Below, piece after piece: positions 14,111 through 24,700 of a stretch of 64,000 nt of DNA (positions within the stretch are counted from its first letter, which is position 1; every line of letters starts with the position of its first letter). The position numbers were made by a program, and so were the translations under genes. The stretch comes from UBA4416 sp963422675 (GTDB taxonomy: Bacteria; Bacteroidota; Bacteroidia; B-17B0; Aurantibacillaceae): contig CAXVYS010000024.1 in assembly GCA_963422675.2 (NCBI GenBank), positions 434,001 to 498,000 on the forward strand. Reading direction: 5' to 3'. The notes beneath the pieces were generated by a model. It was not told the DNA's origin. It was given only the letters and a program-made list of their open reading frames with translations, and searched no databases.

Positions 14111-15175
14111 ATGAACACCATGAATTTTAATCTGGAAAAAATACTGAGAAAAAATATTAAAAACCTCATTCCTTATTCTTCTGCCAGAGACGAATATAAA
14201 GGCACAGAAGGCATTTTTTTAGACGCAAATGAAAACGGTTATGGGTCTCCTTTAAATAAGGATTATAACCGTTATCCGGATCCTTTACAGCTATCTTTAA
14301 AAGAACAACTCAGCAACATAAAAAATACTCCTAAAGAAACTATTTTTCTGGGGAATGGCAGCGATGAAGCCATTGATATTTTATACAGAGCCTTTTGTGA
14401 ACCGGGCATAGATAACGTTATTATTTGCCCGCCAACCTATGGGATGTATGAAGTATCTGCCAATATTAATGATGTGGAAATTATAAAAGTCCCTCTGATA
14501 GAAGACACATTTCAGTTAAACGTACCATCTGTTTTAGAGTCAGTAACCACTCATACAAAGCTGATTTTTATCTGTTGCCCAAACAATCCCACTGGTAATG
14601 GCGTTAAGTGGACTGATATTAAAGCAATCCTCTCTTTTTTTAAGGGGATTGTCGTTATTGATGAAGCGTATATTGATTTTGCAGGTTACCGCAGCTTAAT
14701 TTCTGAACTAAAAAACTATTCCAATATAGTAATACTTCAAACGTTTTCTAAAGGTTGGGGAATGGCCGGATTACGTGTAGGGATGGCATTTGCTTCAACA
14801 CAAATTATTGAGATATTCAATAAAGTAAAATCTCCGTATAATATTAATAGTATATCCCAGCAATTAATTTCAGAAGCCTTAAAAAATAAACTGCAGGTTG
14901 ATGCCAGGATAAAAGAAATTATCTCTGAAAGAGAAAAATTAAGTAAGGAACTCGCCCGTTTTTCTTTTGTTACCAGGGTATATCCAAGTGAAGCAAACTT
15001 TATCCTCGTAAAAACGATTAACTGTTTAGACCTCTATAATTATTTAGCTACACATAAAATTATAGTCAGAGACAGAAGCAACGTGATGTTGTGCGAAAAC
15101 TGTTTACGAATAACCATTGGCACTAAAGAAGAAAACAAAAAATTAATAGAACAACTGCAACAATATGGAAACTAA
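14111..15175 (+). CDS. hisC: Histidinol-phosphate aminotransferase
   Basis: PLP aminotransferase of 354 residues converting imidazole-acetol phosphate to histidinol phosphate with glutamate. It carries LDANENGYGSP, NRYPDP, the cofactor loop GNGSDEAID, CCPNNPTGNG, VIDEAYIDF and the Schiff-base lysine in FSKGWGMAGLRVG, plus the C-terminal LRITIGTKEEN arginine. ATG at 14111 is used; a second ATG at 14120 is possible. Its last 11 bases overlap the start of hisB, pointing to coupled translation. Confidence 0.96.
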   Translation: MNTMNFNLEKILRKNIKNLIPYSSARDEYKGTEGIFLDANENGYGSPLNKDYNRYPDPLQLSLKEQLSNIKNTPKETIFLGNGSDEAIDILYRAFCEPGIDNVIICPPTYGMYEVSANINDVEIIKVPLIEDTFQLNVPSVLESVTTHTKLIFICCPNNPTGNGVKWTDIKAILSFFKGIVVIDEAYIDFAGYRSLISELKNYSNIVILQTFSKGWGMAGLRVGMAFASTQIIEIFNKVKSPYNINSISQQLISEALKNKLQVDARIKEIISEREKLSKELARFSFVTRVYPSEANFILVKTINCLDLYNYLATHKIIVRDRSNVMLCENCLRITIGTKEENKKLIEQLQQYGN

Positions 15176-16286
15176 AAAGACAAAATTATTATTTATAGAC
15201 CGGGACGGAACGATCATTTGGGAACCACCGACTGATTTTCAAATTGACAGTTTTGATAAATTCAAATTTCTACCTGGCGTTATAACCTGGTTAGGTAAAA
15301 TTGCGCGGGAACTCGATTACACACTTGTTATGGTTACAAACCAGGATGGACTGGGCACAGATTCATTTCCGGAAAATACTTTTTGGCCTGTACAGACATT
15401 AATGATTCGAATTTTAGAAAGTGAAGGCATTTATTTTTCTGAAATATGTATAGACAAAACGTTTGAAAAAGATAATGCCCCTACACGTAAACCAAATACC
15501 GGAATGTTGACAAAGTACCTGGAAGGGAATTACGATCTGGAAAATTCTTACGTCATCGGTGACAGATTAACAGACATACAATTGGCAAAGAACCTGGGTT
15601 GCAAAAGTATATTCATTAAAAATAATGATTCCGGTTCCGGCTTCGAAAAAGACATTTCTAAAGACGTATTGAACTGGGAAGAGGTTTACCATTATTTAAA
15701 ATTGCCTGTGCGAAACATTACACACAGTCGTATAACGAAAGAAACAGCCATCTCTGTTACCTTAAATTTAGATGGTAGCGGCTATTCCAACATTTCAACC
15801 GGGCTGGCCTTTTTTGATCACATGCTCGAACAAATTGCAAAACACGGAAACATAGATTTGAACATACAGGCAAAAGGCGATCTCCATATTGATGAACACC
15901 ATACCATTGAAGACACTGCTATTACCTTGGGAGAGAGCTTTGTGAAAGCCTTAGGAGATAAAAAAGGAATTGAGCGATATGGATTTTGCCTGCCAATGGA
16001 TGATTGTTTAGCACAGGTAGCGCTGGATTTTGGAGGGAGAAACTGGATTGTTTGGGACGCTGAATTTAAAAGAGAAAAAATCGGGGATATGCCAACAGAA
16101 TTATTCTTTCACTTTTTTAAATCATTCAGCGATGCTTCTAAAAGTAATTTAAACATTAAAGCAGAAGGACAAAATGAACACCATAAAATTGAAGCGATTT
16201 TTAAAGCATTTGCAAAATCTATAAAAATGGCGACAAAGAGGGATGCAAATAACATGAGTCTGCCAAGTACTAAAGGGATACTCTAA
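15165..16286 (+). CDS. hisB: Bifunctional histidinol-phosphatase / imidazoleglycerol-phosphate dehydratase
   Basis: A fused enzyme of 373 residues. The N-terminal half (about 1-165) is a HAD phosphatase with the nucleophile motif DRDGT (Asp12, Asp14), TNQDGLG and GDRLTD. The C-terminal half (about 180-373) is imidazoleglycerol-phosphate dehydratase with FFDHMLEQIAKHG, the metal-binding DEHHTIEDT, RYGFCLPMDD and GQNEHHKIEA. It therefore carries out the sixth and eighth pathway steps, as in enterobacteria. The start overlaps hisC by 11 bp. Confidence 0.96.
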   Translation: METKKTKLLFIDRDGTIIWEPPTDFQIDSFDKFKFLPGVITWLGKIARELDYTLVMVTNQDGLGTDSFPENTFWPVQTLMIRILESEGIYFSEICIDKTFEKDNAPTRKPNTGMLTKYLEGNYDLENSYVIGDRLTDIQLAKNLGCKSIFIKNNDSGSGFEKDISKDVLNWEEVYHYLKLPVRNITHSRITKETAISVTLNLDGSGYSNISTGLAFFDHMLEQIAKHGNIDLNIQAKGDLHIDEHHTIEDTAITLGESFVKALGDKKGIERYGFCLPMDDCLAQVALDFGGRNWIVWDAEFKREKIGDMPTELFFHFFKSFSDASKSNLNIKAEGQNEHHKIEAIFKAFAKSIKMATKRDANNMSLPSTKGIL

Positions 16287-16304
16287 ACCTGTTATAAAAA
16301 CACG

Positions 16305-16913
16305 ATGAACATATCAATTATAAAATACAATGCCGGCAACACTCAATCTGTTTTGTTTGCACTCGAACGCCTTGGTATCAATGCCATTGTTACAGACGAT
16401 GTAACAGAAATAGGAACAGCCGATAAGGTTATTTTTCCCGGAGTGGGAGAAGCCGGTACCGCCATGAACTATTTACGGGAACGTAACCTTGATGGGTTAA
16501 TCGTTTCTTTAAAGCAACCTGTATTAGGAATTTGTTTGGGAATGCAACTCCTTTGTAAGTCCTCGGAAGAAGGTAGTACCAAGTGCCTGGGAATATTCGA
16601 TACCCCTGTAAAATTATTCTCTTCTACTTTTGAAAAAGGGTTACAGGCTGATCGGATAAAAGTTCCTCAAATGGGATGGAATACGATTTGTGATTTAAAA
16701 TCTAAATTATTTACTGGCATCAAAGAACAAGACTACATGTACTTTGTGCATAGCTATTACGCCGAACTCTCTGAAAATACCATTGCCACTACACATTACG
16801 GGCATCCCTACAGTTCCGCATTGCAGAAGAACAATTTTTATGGTGTGCAATTTCACCCGGAAAAATCAGCAGGCCCCGGACAAAAAATATTGGAAAACTT
16901 TATAACATTATAA
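16305..16913 (+). CDS. hisH: Imidazole glycerol phosphate synthase, glutaminase subunit
   Basis: Class I glutamine amidotransferase of 202 residues that supplies ammonia to HisF. The triad is complete: Cys in LGICLGMQLL, and His and Glu in VQFHPEKS. The oxyanion region PGVGEAG and the HSYYAE segment are also present. It sits between hisB and hisA; the gap to hisA is only 3 bp. HisH acts as a heterodimer with HisF, which lies two genes downstream. Confidence 0.96.
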   Translation: MNISIIKYNAGNTQSVLFALERLGINAIVTDDVTEIGTADKVIFPGVGEAGTAMNYLRERNLDGLIVSLKQPVLGICLGMQLLCKSSEEGSTKCLGIFDTPVKLFSSTFEKGLQADRIKVPQMGWNTICDLKSKLFTGIKEQDYMYFVHSYYAELSENTIATTHYGHPYSSALQKNNFYGVQFHPEKSAGPGQKILENFITL

Positions 16914-16916
16914 CTC

Positions 16917-17636
16917 ATGCAAATTATACCGGCAATAGACCTGATAGATGGAAAGTGTGTACGGCTCACACAAGGCGATTATTCCCGCAAAACCATTTAC
17001 AACGAAGATCCTTTGGAAGTAGCTTTACAATTTGAAAGCATAGGGATTAAAAGACTTCACCTTGTAGACCTTGATGGAGCAAGAGCTGGCAAGGTAGTAA
17101 ACTGTACCGTTTTGGAAACGATTGCTTCTCAAACAAATTTAATCATTGATTTCGGAGGAGGGATTAAAAGTACTCCCGATCTGGAAAGCGTGTTTAATGC
17201 GGGTGCAGACATTGCAACTATTGGTAGTTTGGCCATCCAACAAAAAGAGCTATTCTTTTCCTGGGTAAAAACATATGGAGCAGAAAAGTTTTTAGTAGGG
17301 GCCGATGTAAAGGAAGAATCTATCGCTATCAACGGATGGATGGAAACAACAAACGTTAACGTCATCGATTTTATTCAGGAACAGATGAGCGAAGGAATTA
17401 AAACAGTTTTCTGTACGGATATTTCCAAAGACGGTTTACTACAAGGCCCTGCGATAGATCTTTACAAAAAAATAAAAAGGCATTTTCCTTCATTGCATTT
17501 AATTGCCAGTGGTGGTGTATCAACTATACAGGATCTGGAAGAACTTAAAGAAATTGGTTGCTCAGCAGCCATTGTGGGTAAAGCTATTTATGAAGGGAAA
17601 ATTCCGATGAACGCATTAAAATCTTTTATATGTTAA
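16917..17636 (+). CDS. hisA: ProFAR isomerase (phosphoribosylformimino-AICAR-P isomerase)
   Basis: A (beta/alpha)8-barrel protein of 239 residues catalysing the Amadori rearrangement of ProFAR to PRFAR. The N-terminal catalytic Asp lies in IPAIDLIDGKCVRL, and the phosphate-binding loops are DFGGGIKS and IASGGVS. The second catalytic Asp is in CTDISKDG. The layout is that of a HisA of ordinary length. The 3' end overlaps hisF by 7 bp. Confidence 0.96.
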   Translation: MQIIPAIDLIDGKCVRLTQGDYSRKTIYNEDPLEVALQFESIGIKRLHLVDLDGARAGKVVNCTVLETIASQTNLIIDFGGGIKSTPDLESVFNAGADIATIGSLAIQQKELFFSWVKTYGAEKFLVGADVKEESIAINGWMETTNVNVIDFIQEQMSEGIKTVFCTDISKDGLLQGPAIDLYKKIKRHFPSLHLIASGGVSTIQDLEELKEIGCSAAIVGKAIYEGKIPMNALKSFIC

Positions 17637-18385
17637 CCAAACGAATCATCCCTTGTCTGGATATTAAAGATGGCAGAACCGTAAAAGGTGTGAATTTTGA
17701 AAACATCAGGGATGCCGGAGATCCTGTAGAACTGGCTATTAAATACGCTCTGGCAGGGGCGGATGAACTCGTGTTTTTAGATATCAGTGCAACAAACGAA
17801 AAAAGAAAAACATTGTCTTCATTAGTCACCCGTATTGCCAAACATATTGCTATTCCGTTTACTGTAGGTGGTGGTATTAATAGTGTACAGGACGTAACTG
17901 TTTTACTAAATGCCGGGGCAGATAAAATTTCGGTGAATACTGCTGCGGTGAAAAACCCTGGATTGATTCGAGAACTTGCTCAGCAATTTGGCAGCCAGTG
18001 TATTGTATTAGCCATTGATATAAAATATGAAAGTAACAACTGGTATGTGTATTTAAATGGTGGTAAAGTGAAAACGGAACTACTTGCCACAGAATGGGCT
18101 AAACAAGGTGTTGCCTTAGGCGCGGGTGAAATTTTATTAACCTCCATGAACAGCGATGGAACAAAAGAAGGATTTTCCATTGACATTATCAAACTCATTT
18201 CCGAAACTGTAAATGTACCCGTTATTGCAAGCGGTGGCGCCGGAACGAAGGAACATTTCAAAGACGTATTCGTAAAAGGAAAAGCAGATGCAGCCTTAGC
18301 CGCCAGTGTATTTCATGATAATGAAATTATGCTCCCTGACTTAAAATCCTATTTAAAATCCAATCACATAGCAATTAGAATCTAA
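17630..18385 (+). CDS. hisF: Imidazole glycerol phosphate synthase, cyclase subunit
   Basis: A (beta/alpha)8-barrel protein of 251 residues that uses ammonia from HisH to close the imidazole ring, also releasing AICAR. Key segments are RIIPCLDIKDGRTVKGVNF with the catalytic Asp11, FLDISATNEKR, VGGGINS, GADKISVNTAA, the second catalytic Asp in MNSDGTKEGF, and ASGGAGT. Its start overlaps hisA by 7 bp, fitting tight operon packing. Confidence 0.97.
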   Translation: MLTKRIIPCLDIKDGRTVKGVNFENIRDAGDPVELAIKYALAGADELVFLDISATNEKRKTLSSLVTRIAKHIAIPFTVGGGINSVQDVTVLLNAGADKISVNTAAVKNPGLIRELAQQFGSQCIVLAIDIKYESNNWYVYLNGGKVKTELLATEWAKQGVALGAGEILLTSMNSDGTKEGFSIDIIKLISETVNVPVIASGGAGTKEHFKDVFVKGKADAALAASVFHDNEIMLPDLKSYLKSNHIAIRI

Positions 18386-18411
18386 TATATCCACATAAAA
18401 ATAAAACAACA

Positions 18412-19005
18412 ATGATCCCAAATTTTATGAAATCACCCGATGGCCTTATTCCGGTAATTATTCAGGACAGCGCCACCCGGGTTGTGTTAATGCTTGGCTA
18501 TATGAATGCCGAAGCTTTAAAAAAAACCAAAGAACAAAACCGAGTTATCTTTTTTTCAAGGTCTAAAAACCGATTGTGGATGAAGGGAGAAGAAAGTGGC
18601 AATTTTTTAGAGCCGGTTGAAATCTTAACCGACTGCGACAATGATACCCTGCTTATTAAAGCACAACCAGCAGGACCCATTTGTCACAAAGGAACAGATA
18701 CCTGCTTTAATGAACCAAACAAGAGTTCTGACTTTTTATTACTGCTTGAGGGAATTATCAGCGAACGCAAAAATAATCCTTCTGATACGTCCTATGTATC
18801 TTCTCTCTTTAAAAAGGGCATTAATAAAATTGCTCAAAAAGTGGGGGAAGAAGCTGTGGAACTTATTATAGAAGCGAAAGATGATAACACAGAACTATTC
18901 AAAAATGAAGCGGCCGATCTGCTCTTCCATTATCTGTTGCTGTTACAGGCAAAAAACAGCTCTTTAGCAGAGATAACGGAGGTTTTAAAGCTTCGGAACA
19001 AATAA
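18412..19005 (+). CDS. hisI: Bifunctional phosphoribosyl-AMP cyclohydrolase / phosphoribosyl-ATP pyrophosphatase
   Basis: Fused HisI-HisE (hisIE) of 197 residues, performing the second and third pathway steps. The N-terminal domain (about 1-105) carries MLGYMNAEAL, FFSRSKNRLW, GNFLEPVEILTDCDNDTLL and the zinc/metal site QPAGPICHKGTDTCF. The C-terminal domain (about 108-197) has the MazG-like KVGEEAVELIIEAK and NEAADLLFHYLLLL. It ends the his operon, which therefore encodes every pathway enzyme from HisG onward in eight genes. Confidence 0.96.
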   Translation: MIPNFMKSPDGLIPVIIQDSATRVVLMLGYMNAEALKKTKEQNRVIFFSRSKNRLWMKGEESGNFLEPVEILTDCDNDTLLIKAQPAGPICHKGTDTCFNEPNKSSDFLLLLEGIISERKNNPSDTSYVSSLFKKGINKIAQKVGEEAVELIIEAKDDNTELFKNEAADLLFHYLLLLQAKNSSLAEITEVLKLRNK

Positions 19006-19049
19006 GAAATCAGTAGTTTATTTTTTTAAACGGCATCAATAATAATGCT

Positions 19050-19057
19050 TAAATTTG
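19050..19057 (+). promoter_or_regulatory. TAnnTTTG promoter element for tatC
   Basis: TAAATTTG matches the -7 consensus and ends 9 bases before the chosen tatC ATG at 19067. This supports that start and a transcript with only a few untranslated bases. It also separates tatC from the his operon, whose last stop is at 19005. Confidence 0.55.
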
Positions 19058-19066
19058 CCCCCGATC

Positions 19067-19894
19067 ATGGCAGATAACTTAAATCAGAATACCGCGCAAA
19101 TGTCCTTTATGCAACACCTCGATGCATTAAGATGGCATCTGGTTCGAAGCGCTATTGTAATTGCTGTTGTTGCCGTTACCTTATTCTGTTTTAATAATTT
19201 TTTATTTGATACCGTTATTTTCGGTCCTTTAAAACAGGATTTTATTTCATACAGAGCGTTATGTTCTTTGGGTTATCATATTGGTGCAGGAGATGTGATG
19301 TGTATGACGGTAAAAACACCACACCTTCAAACCTTATCGGCATCCGAACAATTTTTTACACATATGTGGATTGCTTTGGTGGGAGGAATTATTATTGCTT
19401 TTCCTTATGTACTTTATGAACTCTGGAAATTTATTAAACCTGCTTTAAAAGATACGGAATCAAGACCCGCCAAGTGGTTTGTGATTGTAGCTTCTGTCCT
19501 GTTTTTAATCGGTATTTTCTTTGGGTACTTTCTATTGTTCCCCATGTCTTACAACTTCTTAATCAATTACCAGATATCGGATAGCGGCATTGTGCAAACC
19601 AATAATACGCTCGACGATTATATTTCACTGATCTCTACGATGACACTGGTTGCAGGCGTTGTGTTTGAAATGCCAATTATTGTTTACTTCCTTTCCCGTT
19701 TAGGTTTACTTACCCCTGATTTTATGCGTAAGTACCGCAAATATGCCGTGGTTATTATTTTAATTGCTGCTGCTATTATTACACCTTCGCCGGATGTTAC
19801 TTCCCAAATGGTGGTAGCCATACCGATGTACCTGTTATATGAAATAAGTATTTTTGTAAGTGTGTATGTGGTTAAACAAAATAAATTAAAATAA
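19067..19894 (+). CDS. tatC: Twin-arginine translocase subunit TatC
   Basis: A polytopic inner-membrane protein of about 275 residues with six predicted helices. The N-terminal MSFMQHLDALRWHLVRSA is the TatC signature that binds the twin-arginine signal, and FPYVLYELWKFIKPALK and the later conserved FEMPIIVYFLSRLGLL are characteristic. It forms the receptor of the Tat pathway exporting folded proteins; no tatA/B gene is in the window. The ATG at 19067 was chosen over the upstream TTG at 19055 because the promoter lies at 19050-19057. Confidence 0.95.
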   Translation: MADNLNQNTAQMSFMQHLDALRWHLVRSAIVIAVVAVTLFCFNNFLFDTVIFGPLKQDFISYRALCSLGYHIGAGDVMCMTVKTPHLQTLSASEQFFTHMWIALVGGIIIAFPYVLYELWKFIKPALKDTESRPAKWFVIVASVLFLIGIFFGYFLLFPMSYNFLINYQISDSGIVQTNNTLDDYISLISTMTLVAGVVFEMPIIVYFLSRLGLLTPDFMRKYRKYAVVIILIAAAIITPSPDVTSQMVVAIPMYLLYEISIFVSVYVVKQNKLK

Positions 19895-19895
19895 C

Positions 19896-20240
19896 ATGTC
19901 GGATCAGGTTAAAGAATTTAATGACTATCGTGCTAAAATGAATGAGGTTATTTTAGGAAAAGATAACCTGGTGATCAAACGCTTATTCAATTTAGATACA
20001 CAAACGTATTCTGACGGAGCGTTAAACGTTAAAACAAAAGAAATGTTAGGCCTCGTTGCCAGCATGGTGCTACGTTGCGACGATTGCATTAAATACCACT
20101 TACTAAAATGCCACGAGCAAGGCTGTACAACCGAAGAAGTTTACGAAATATTTGCTGTTGCCAATATTGTGGGTGGAACCATTGTGATCCCTCACACGCG
20201 CCGTGGAGCTGAATTTTGGGAAGAATTAGTTAAACCTTAG
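19896..20240 (+). CDS. Carboxymuconolactone decarboxylase / AhpD-like protein
   Basis: Small protein of 114 residues with the AhpD-like redox motif CDDCIKYH at about residues 64-71 and a downstream acidic helix (EEVYEIFAVANIVGG). This family contains peroxiredoxin-reducing AhpD proteins and decarboxylases; the CxxC-x3-H arrangement favours a redox role, but the partner is not known. It starts 1 bp after the tatC stop and must be co-transcribed with it. Confidence 0.85.
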   Translation: MSDQVKEFNDYRAKMNEVILGKDNLVIKRLFNLDTQTYSDGALNVKTKEMLGLVASMVLRCDDCIKYHLLKCHEQGCTTEEVYEIFAVANIVGGTIVIPHTRRGAEFWEELVKP

Positions 20241-20260
20241 TTTCTTCTTAAAGCAAGCTT

Positions 20261-20983
20261 ATGAAAGACCTGTATACTTTGAAAAGCAATTTGGCTACTG
20301 ATGGTTTTGTAACTATCCCCGGAATCTATACTTCACAGGAAATTGACACTATTCTTGATACTATTAATTCGGCAAATTCAGAAAATCCAAACTTTAAAAA
20401 ATCAAATGGACTTTTCGCTATAAGGCAATTTCTGAAAGAAATTCCTGAAACCAAAGAACCGATCTTTAACTCACAGTTAAAAAACATTATCTCCAATTTA
20501 TTCGGTGATCATTTTTTTGTCGTAAAATCAATCTATTTTGATAAACCAGAACAATCCAACTGGTTCGTTTCTTATCACCAGGATTTGACTATTTCAGTTG
20601 ACAAAAAGTTAGACATTCCTCAGTATACCTTATGGACAGTAAAGCAAAATCAATATGCTGTTCAGCCCCCTATGGCTATTCTAAACAGCATTTATACTGT
20701 TCGCATTCATTTGGATGATACAAACGAACATAATGGGGCTTTAAAGGTAATTCCGGGTTCTCATAAAAAAGAAATATACAGACCCGAAACGATTGATTGG
20801 GGAAAAGAAACCAAAACAACCTGTGATGTTGAAAAAGGTGGCATTATGATTATGAGACCACTGTTATTACACAGCTCGGAAAGAACAACCAACCATCATA
20901 AAAGACGGGTTATACATATTGAACTCTCAAACGAACAGCTCCCATCAGGCCTTAACTGGGCAGAACATTTAGAAATTAACTAA
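20261..20983 (+). CDS. Phytanoyl-CoA dioxygenase (PhyH) family protein
   Basis: A protein of 240 residues with the double-stranded beta-helix layout of 2-oxoglutarate/Fe(II) oxygenases of the PhyH group. The metal ligands are the His and Asp of YHQDLTI and a distal His in LLLHSSERT, followed by the Arg region HHKRRVIHIE that would hold 2-oxoglutarate. The segment NGALKVIPGSHKKEI is a strong PhyH signature. The substrate is unknown. It follows the AhpD-like gene by 20 bp and may belong to the same transcript. Confidence 0.85.
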   Translation: MKDLYTLKSNLATDGFVTIPGIYTSQEIDTILDTINSANSENPNFKKSNGLFAIRQFLKEIPETKEPIFNSQLKNIISNLFGDHFFVVKSIYFDKPEQSNWFVSYHQDLTISVDKKLDIPQYTLWTVKQNQYAVQPPMAILNSIYTVRIHLDDTNEHNGALKVIPGSHKKEIYRPETIDWGKETKTTCDVEKGGIMIMRPLLLHSSERTTNHHKRRVIHIELSNEQLPSGLNWAEHLEIN

Positions 20984-21039
20984 AACGGTTAAGCGTTAAA
21001 ACATGTTACTTTTTAAAATCCCCTGCATTATGTGTGCAG

Positions 21040-21717
21040 ATGACACTTCAAAAATACATACTCCCCCTTTTTGTAGGCTCTAATTTATTCGGCCAAACAG
21101 ATGTTGGCTTGTTCCCAAAATTTGACTTTGGATTTACGCATTCTATGTTTACCAGCATGAGTTTTCAATCTGCAAAGCCAATGCTGCTTACTAACAAGGA
21201 AAGCCATACTCAACCTAAAAAAACAAAGCTTACTGAAACCGAACTTGGTTTTGGACTCGGGCTTTTTTTATGGATGCCTTTGAACGAAGGTGTTGTTTTT
21301 AAACCAAAAGCAGAGATTAATTTTTCTACTACCTGCTTAAAACAAGCTCCCGCTATTTTTGCGACATCCTTCGACCTGTCTGTTTCTCATGGCTTCGCCA
21401 TTGCCTTAAAGCCTGCCGATAAAAACGGTATTATTTATCTGGCAAGAGATATGAGCTGCTACTTAACCAGCAAGCAACCCTATTTATTACTGGGTCCAAA
21501 AATAAATTTAAGGAAATTCGACAGTGGTTATCTTCACAAAGGCTTTCAAAATGAATTAGGTTTTGGCTTTTTTATCGGGTACGGAATCAATTATGAATTT
21601 CACGGAACCAGCTTTGCCCCTGAGATCATTTATAATATTACTTCCACCGCACAAAATAAAATAAACGATTCTAAAAAGATGATACATAACATTACATTAG
21701 CCATTAATTTCTTTTAG
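21040..21717 (+). CDS. Putative secreted outer-membrane beta-barrel protein
   Basis: About 225 residues from the ATG at 21040 (a GTG two codons earlier is possible). A short hydrophobic leader (MTLQKYILPLFVGSNLFGQ) ends with the Gln seen at many Bacteroidota signal-cleavage sites. The rest alternates short amphipathic strands (LGFGLGLFLWMPLN, KAEINFSTTCL, LGFGFFIGYGINYEF, NITLAINFF) and ends in Phe, as outer-membrane barrels do. I recognise no specific family beyond the porin-like pattern. Confidence 0.6.
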   Translation: MTLQKYILPLFVGSNLFGQTDVGLFPKFDFGFTHSMFTSMSFQSAKPMLLTNKESHTQPKKTKLTETELGFGLGLFLWMPLNEGVVFKPKAEINFSTTCLKQAPAIFATSFDLSVSHGFAIALKPADKNGIIYLARDMSCYLTSKQPYLLLGPKINLRKFDSGYLHKGFQNELGFGFFIGYGINYEFHGTSFAPEIIYNITSTAQNKINDSKKMIHNITLAINFF

Positions 21718-21729
21718 TAAACCGGTGGA

Positions 21730-21757
21730 GTCTGTTTGAGTAAATATTCAAACAGAC
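21730..21757. terminator. Hairpin between convergent genes, probable terminator
   Basis: GTCTGTTTGA and its exact complement TCAAACAGAC lie 8 bases apart between the stops of the barrel protein (+) and the permease/peptidase (-). T runs on either side are poor, so termination strength is uncertain. Confidence 0.55.
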
Positions 21758-21783
21758 CACTACCTTTTACCTTTAAAATCTTC

Positions 21784-24700
21784 TTATAGCGTAATACTTA
21801 CATTTGAACTGCTTGCATCCAAATCCGGCGGAGTTGGCATAGAGCCAAACTTACAACGGTTATTCTCCGGGCTTCTATCAATCAGTTTATTATAAGGGTC
21901 TAACCCTGCTGATGTTGGTTCTTTATCTACGATGAACTCAAATGTTTTAACAGGTTTATCCATTTTTACTTTTTTAAGCAATAATTCCTTATTCACTTTT
22001 TTACCATTTACATCGTTACTTATAAAAACACCTATGTCCATCCAATCATTCACTGCTACTGCTTTACTCTTCCCTAAACTATCCGCTTTAAATTTTGCGG
22101 CCCCCACAGTAAGTGTTACTTTGTATTTTCCATCGGGTAGTTTAACAGATTTTAATTCCTTTACATAGTTTTCATATATTGTAATATCTTCAAACAAATC
22201 TTTGATAACATACTGCATACTATCCGGTGTGGATAGTTTCATGTTAGCGACGAACTCTTTAGCAGTGGTATAAGGTGCGCTTTGGAAACCTACTTGTTTG
22301 ATATACCTGCTTAGCGCGGAGTTCACCGAATCTTCACCTATATAGTCTTTCAGAGCATACATAATTAAACAGCCTTTGTTGTAATGAATATACTGTTGGT
22401 TTTCGGCAAGCATAATCGGCAATTCTTTTTTACTTTCTGTAGCACGTCCGATTAAATATTTGTTCAGGGCATTTTTTAAAAATTTGTGCATGGCTTCTTT
22501 ACCGTATTCTTTTTCCATCACCATCATGGAACTGTATTCAGCCATGGATTCACTCATTAACGTTGAACCCTGTACATCGGCTCCAATCACCTGGTGTGCC
22601 CACCATTGATGTCCCACTTCGTGAGCGGTTATATAAAAGGGATAATCAATACTCAGGGGATCTTTTTCATCGACATGCGCAATAAAACCAATGCTTTCCG
22701 AAAATGGAATTGTATTAGGGAAAGACTGTGCAAATGTTGCGTAGCGTGGAAATTCCAAAATACGAACCTGGCGATGTTGGTAAGGGCTGAACGCTTTTTC
22801 GTAATAGGTCAACGATTTCTTAATAGAATTAATCATTCTGTCGAGATTATACTCATGTCCTTTATTATAATAAATTTCGATGTTGATGTCTTTGTACTTA
22901 TCTTTTTTCACTTCGTACCTGGCCGATAAAAAAGAATAGAAATTCAGGATCGGGCTATCCATTTTGTAATGAAAATAGCGACGGTTATTTTTTGTGTACT
23001 CTTTCATCAAATAACCTGGAGCCACAGCAATTTGGTCGGGAACCGTACTTACAATACACTCAAATCTAATCCAATCTGCATCCTTGCTAATATAAGTATT
23101 TGCATAAGAGGCAGTGTCGTTAATACTGGCAGCACGTGGTTTAGGATTTAACTTGAATTTTCTCCTGGCTTCGTTTTCACCCAACTCAAACCCTTCGTTA
23201 TAACCAATAGATGGCAACAGAAAATTATTAATAAAGGTTCCATTATAAACAATGTCTGATTTCCCTGAATTACTAAACCAACCTTTCTTCAGGTAGTCGA
23301 TCGTATAATCCAGTTTAATAGAATCACCCGGTTGTAAAGGAGTTGCCAGTTTATACACATTCACAAAAAAATCTTTGTCGTTAATAATTTCTTTATTTGC
23401 AACGGATAACTGCATGGATTTTACCTCTGTTTCATTGTTATAATTAATGATCAGTGTATCAATGGCTTTTTTATGTTTATTCTTCAAATAATAAAAGCCT
23501 TTAAATTTCGCGCCCAATTTATCCGGAAACAGATCCACTTCCACATAACTTGATACTATGCGGGGTTGGGATGTTTTCTGAAAATGCTTGTACGTTTGCT
23601 CAAATTTAGCCTGTAGTTTTTCAAATTCTTTATTGGAAAACATTTTATTGGCTACTTTAATATTATAATAAATAGTAGAGCCAACTCCTATAAATACTAC
23701 AGCAGAAATAATAGTGGCAAGCCTGAATTGTTTGTGTGAATCGAACTTAGAAAATTTGAACCTTGCTTTTAACCCTTTTTCTTTTCCACGTAAATAAAAA
23801 CGGATGGCAAATACAAACACTAATACCATGGCGGCTAACCAATACAGTTTAAAGAAATAGAATATAGGAGTTGTATGCCCGTATCCATTCATATCACTGT
23901 ATTGCAGCATAGGCCCGCTTGAATTAAAATTATATAAAGGATTATCTATCTGCAGCTGGCTGAAAATAATACGCGATAAAAATGCAATGATAAACGAAAT
24001 GACAAAACCCACATATTTATTGCTTACTATAAACTGAATGGCGAAGCATAAAGCGGTTAACAGAGAAAGGCTCACAAACGTTCTGCCATATAAACTGGCA
24101 AAATACTGTCCTAACTCAAATTTATAATACCCATTAATGGATTGGATTAATATACCTGTGATCAATGCTCCGAATAAGCCCAATGCCACAGAACCCAGTA
24201 AACCAAGATATTTACCAATTACTAAGGTGGAAGATTTTATAGGCGATGCTCCTACTAATTCGTCTACTTTAAATTGTTTTTCGTTGAACACTAAATTTCC
24301 TGAATAAAAAATAATAAGGATCGATAACATTAACTGAAACATAGAACCTGTTTGTGCCGCCACATTATAAGTCACAGGATACACTTCCGTGCCGAATATT
24401 AAGGAGTTGAAACTGCTGGTGATATAGGCTAAAACAGCTCCTAATACAATCATAATAATAAAGAAGTAACCTTTCACAATACGCTTGTATTCGAACCTGG
24501 CAATAAACAGGAGTTGGTTCCAGAATGCTTTTCCGGTAGAGCTGATGGTTACTTTTGGCAACTCAGAAAGATGTTGCACTGCCGGCGTTTGAGGTGAATA
24601 GCTCTCTTCTTTTTTCCTAAACGAAAATACTTTTACCGGTTTTAAGAATTGGGAGAAATTAAATCTCACGTAACTGAACCACATGATACCCATTGCTAAA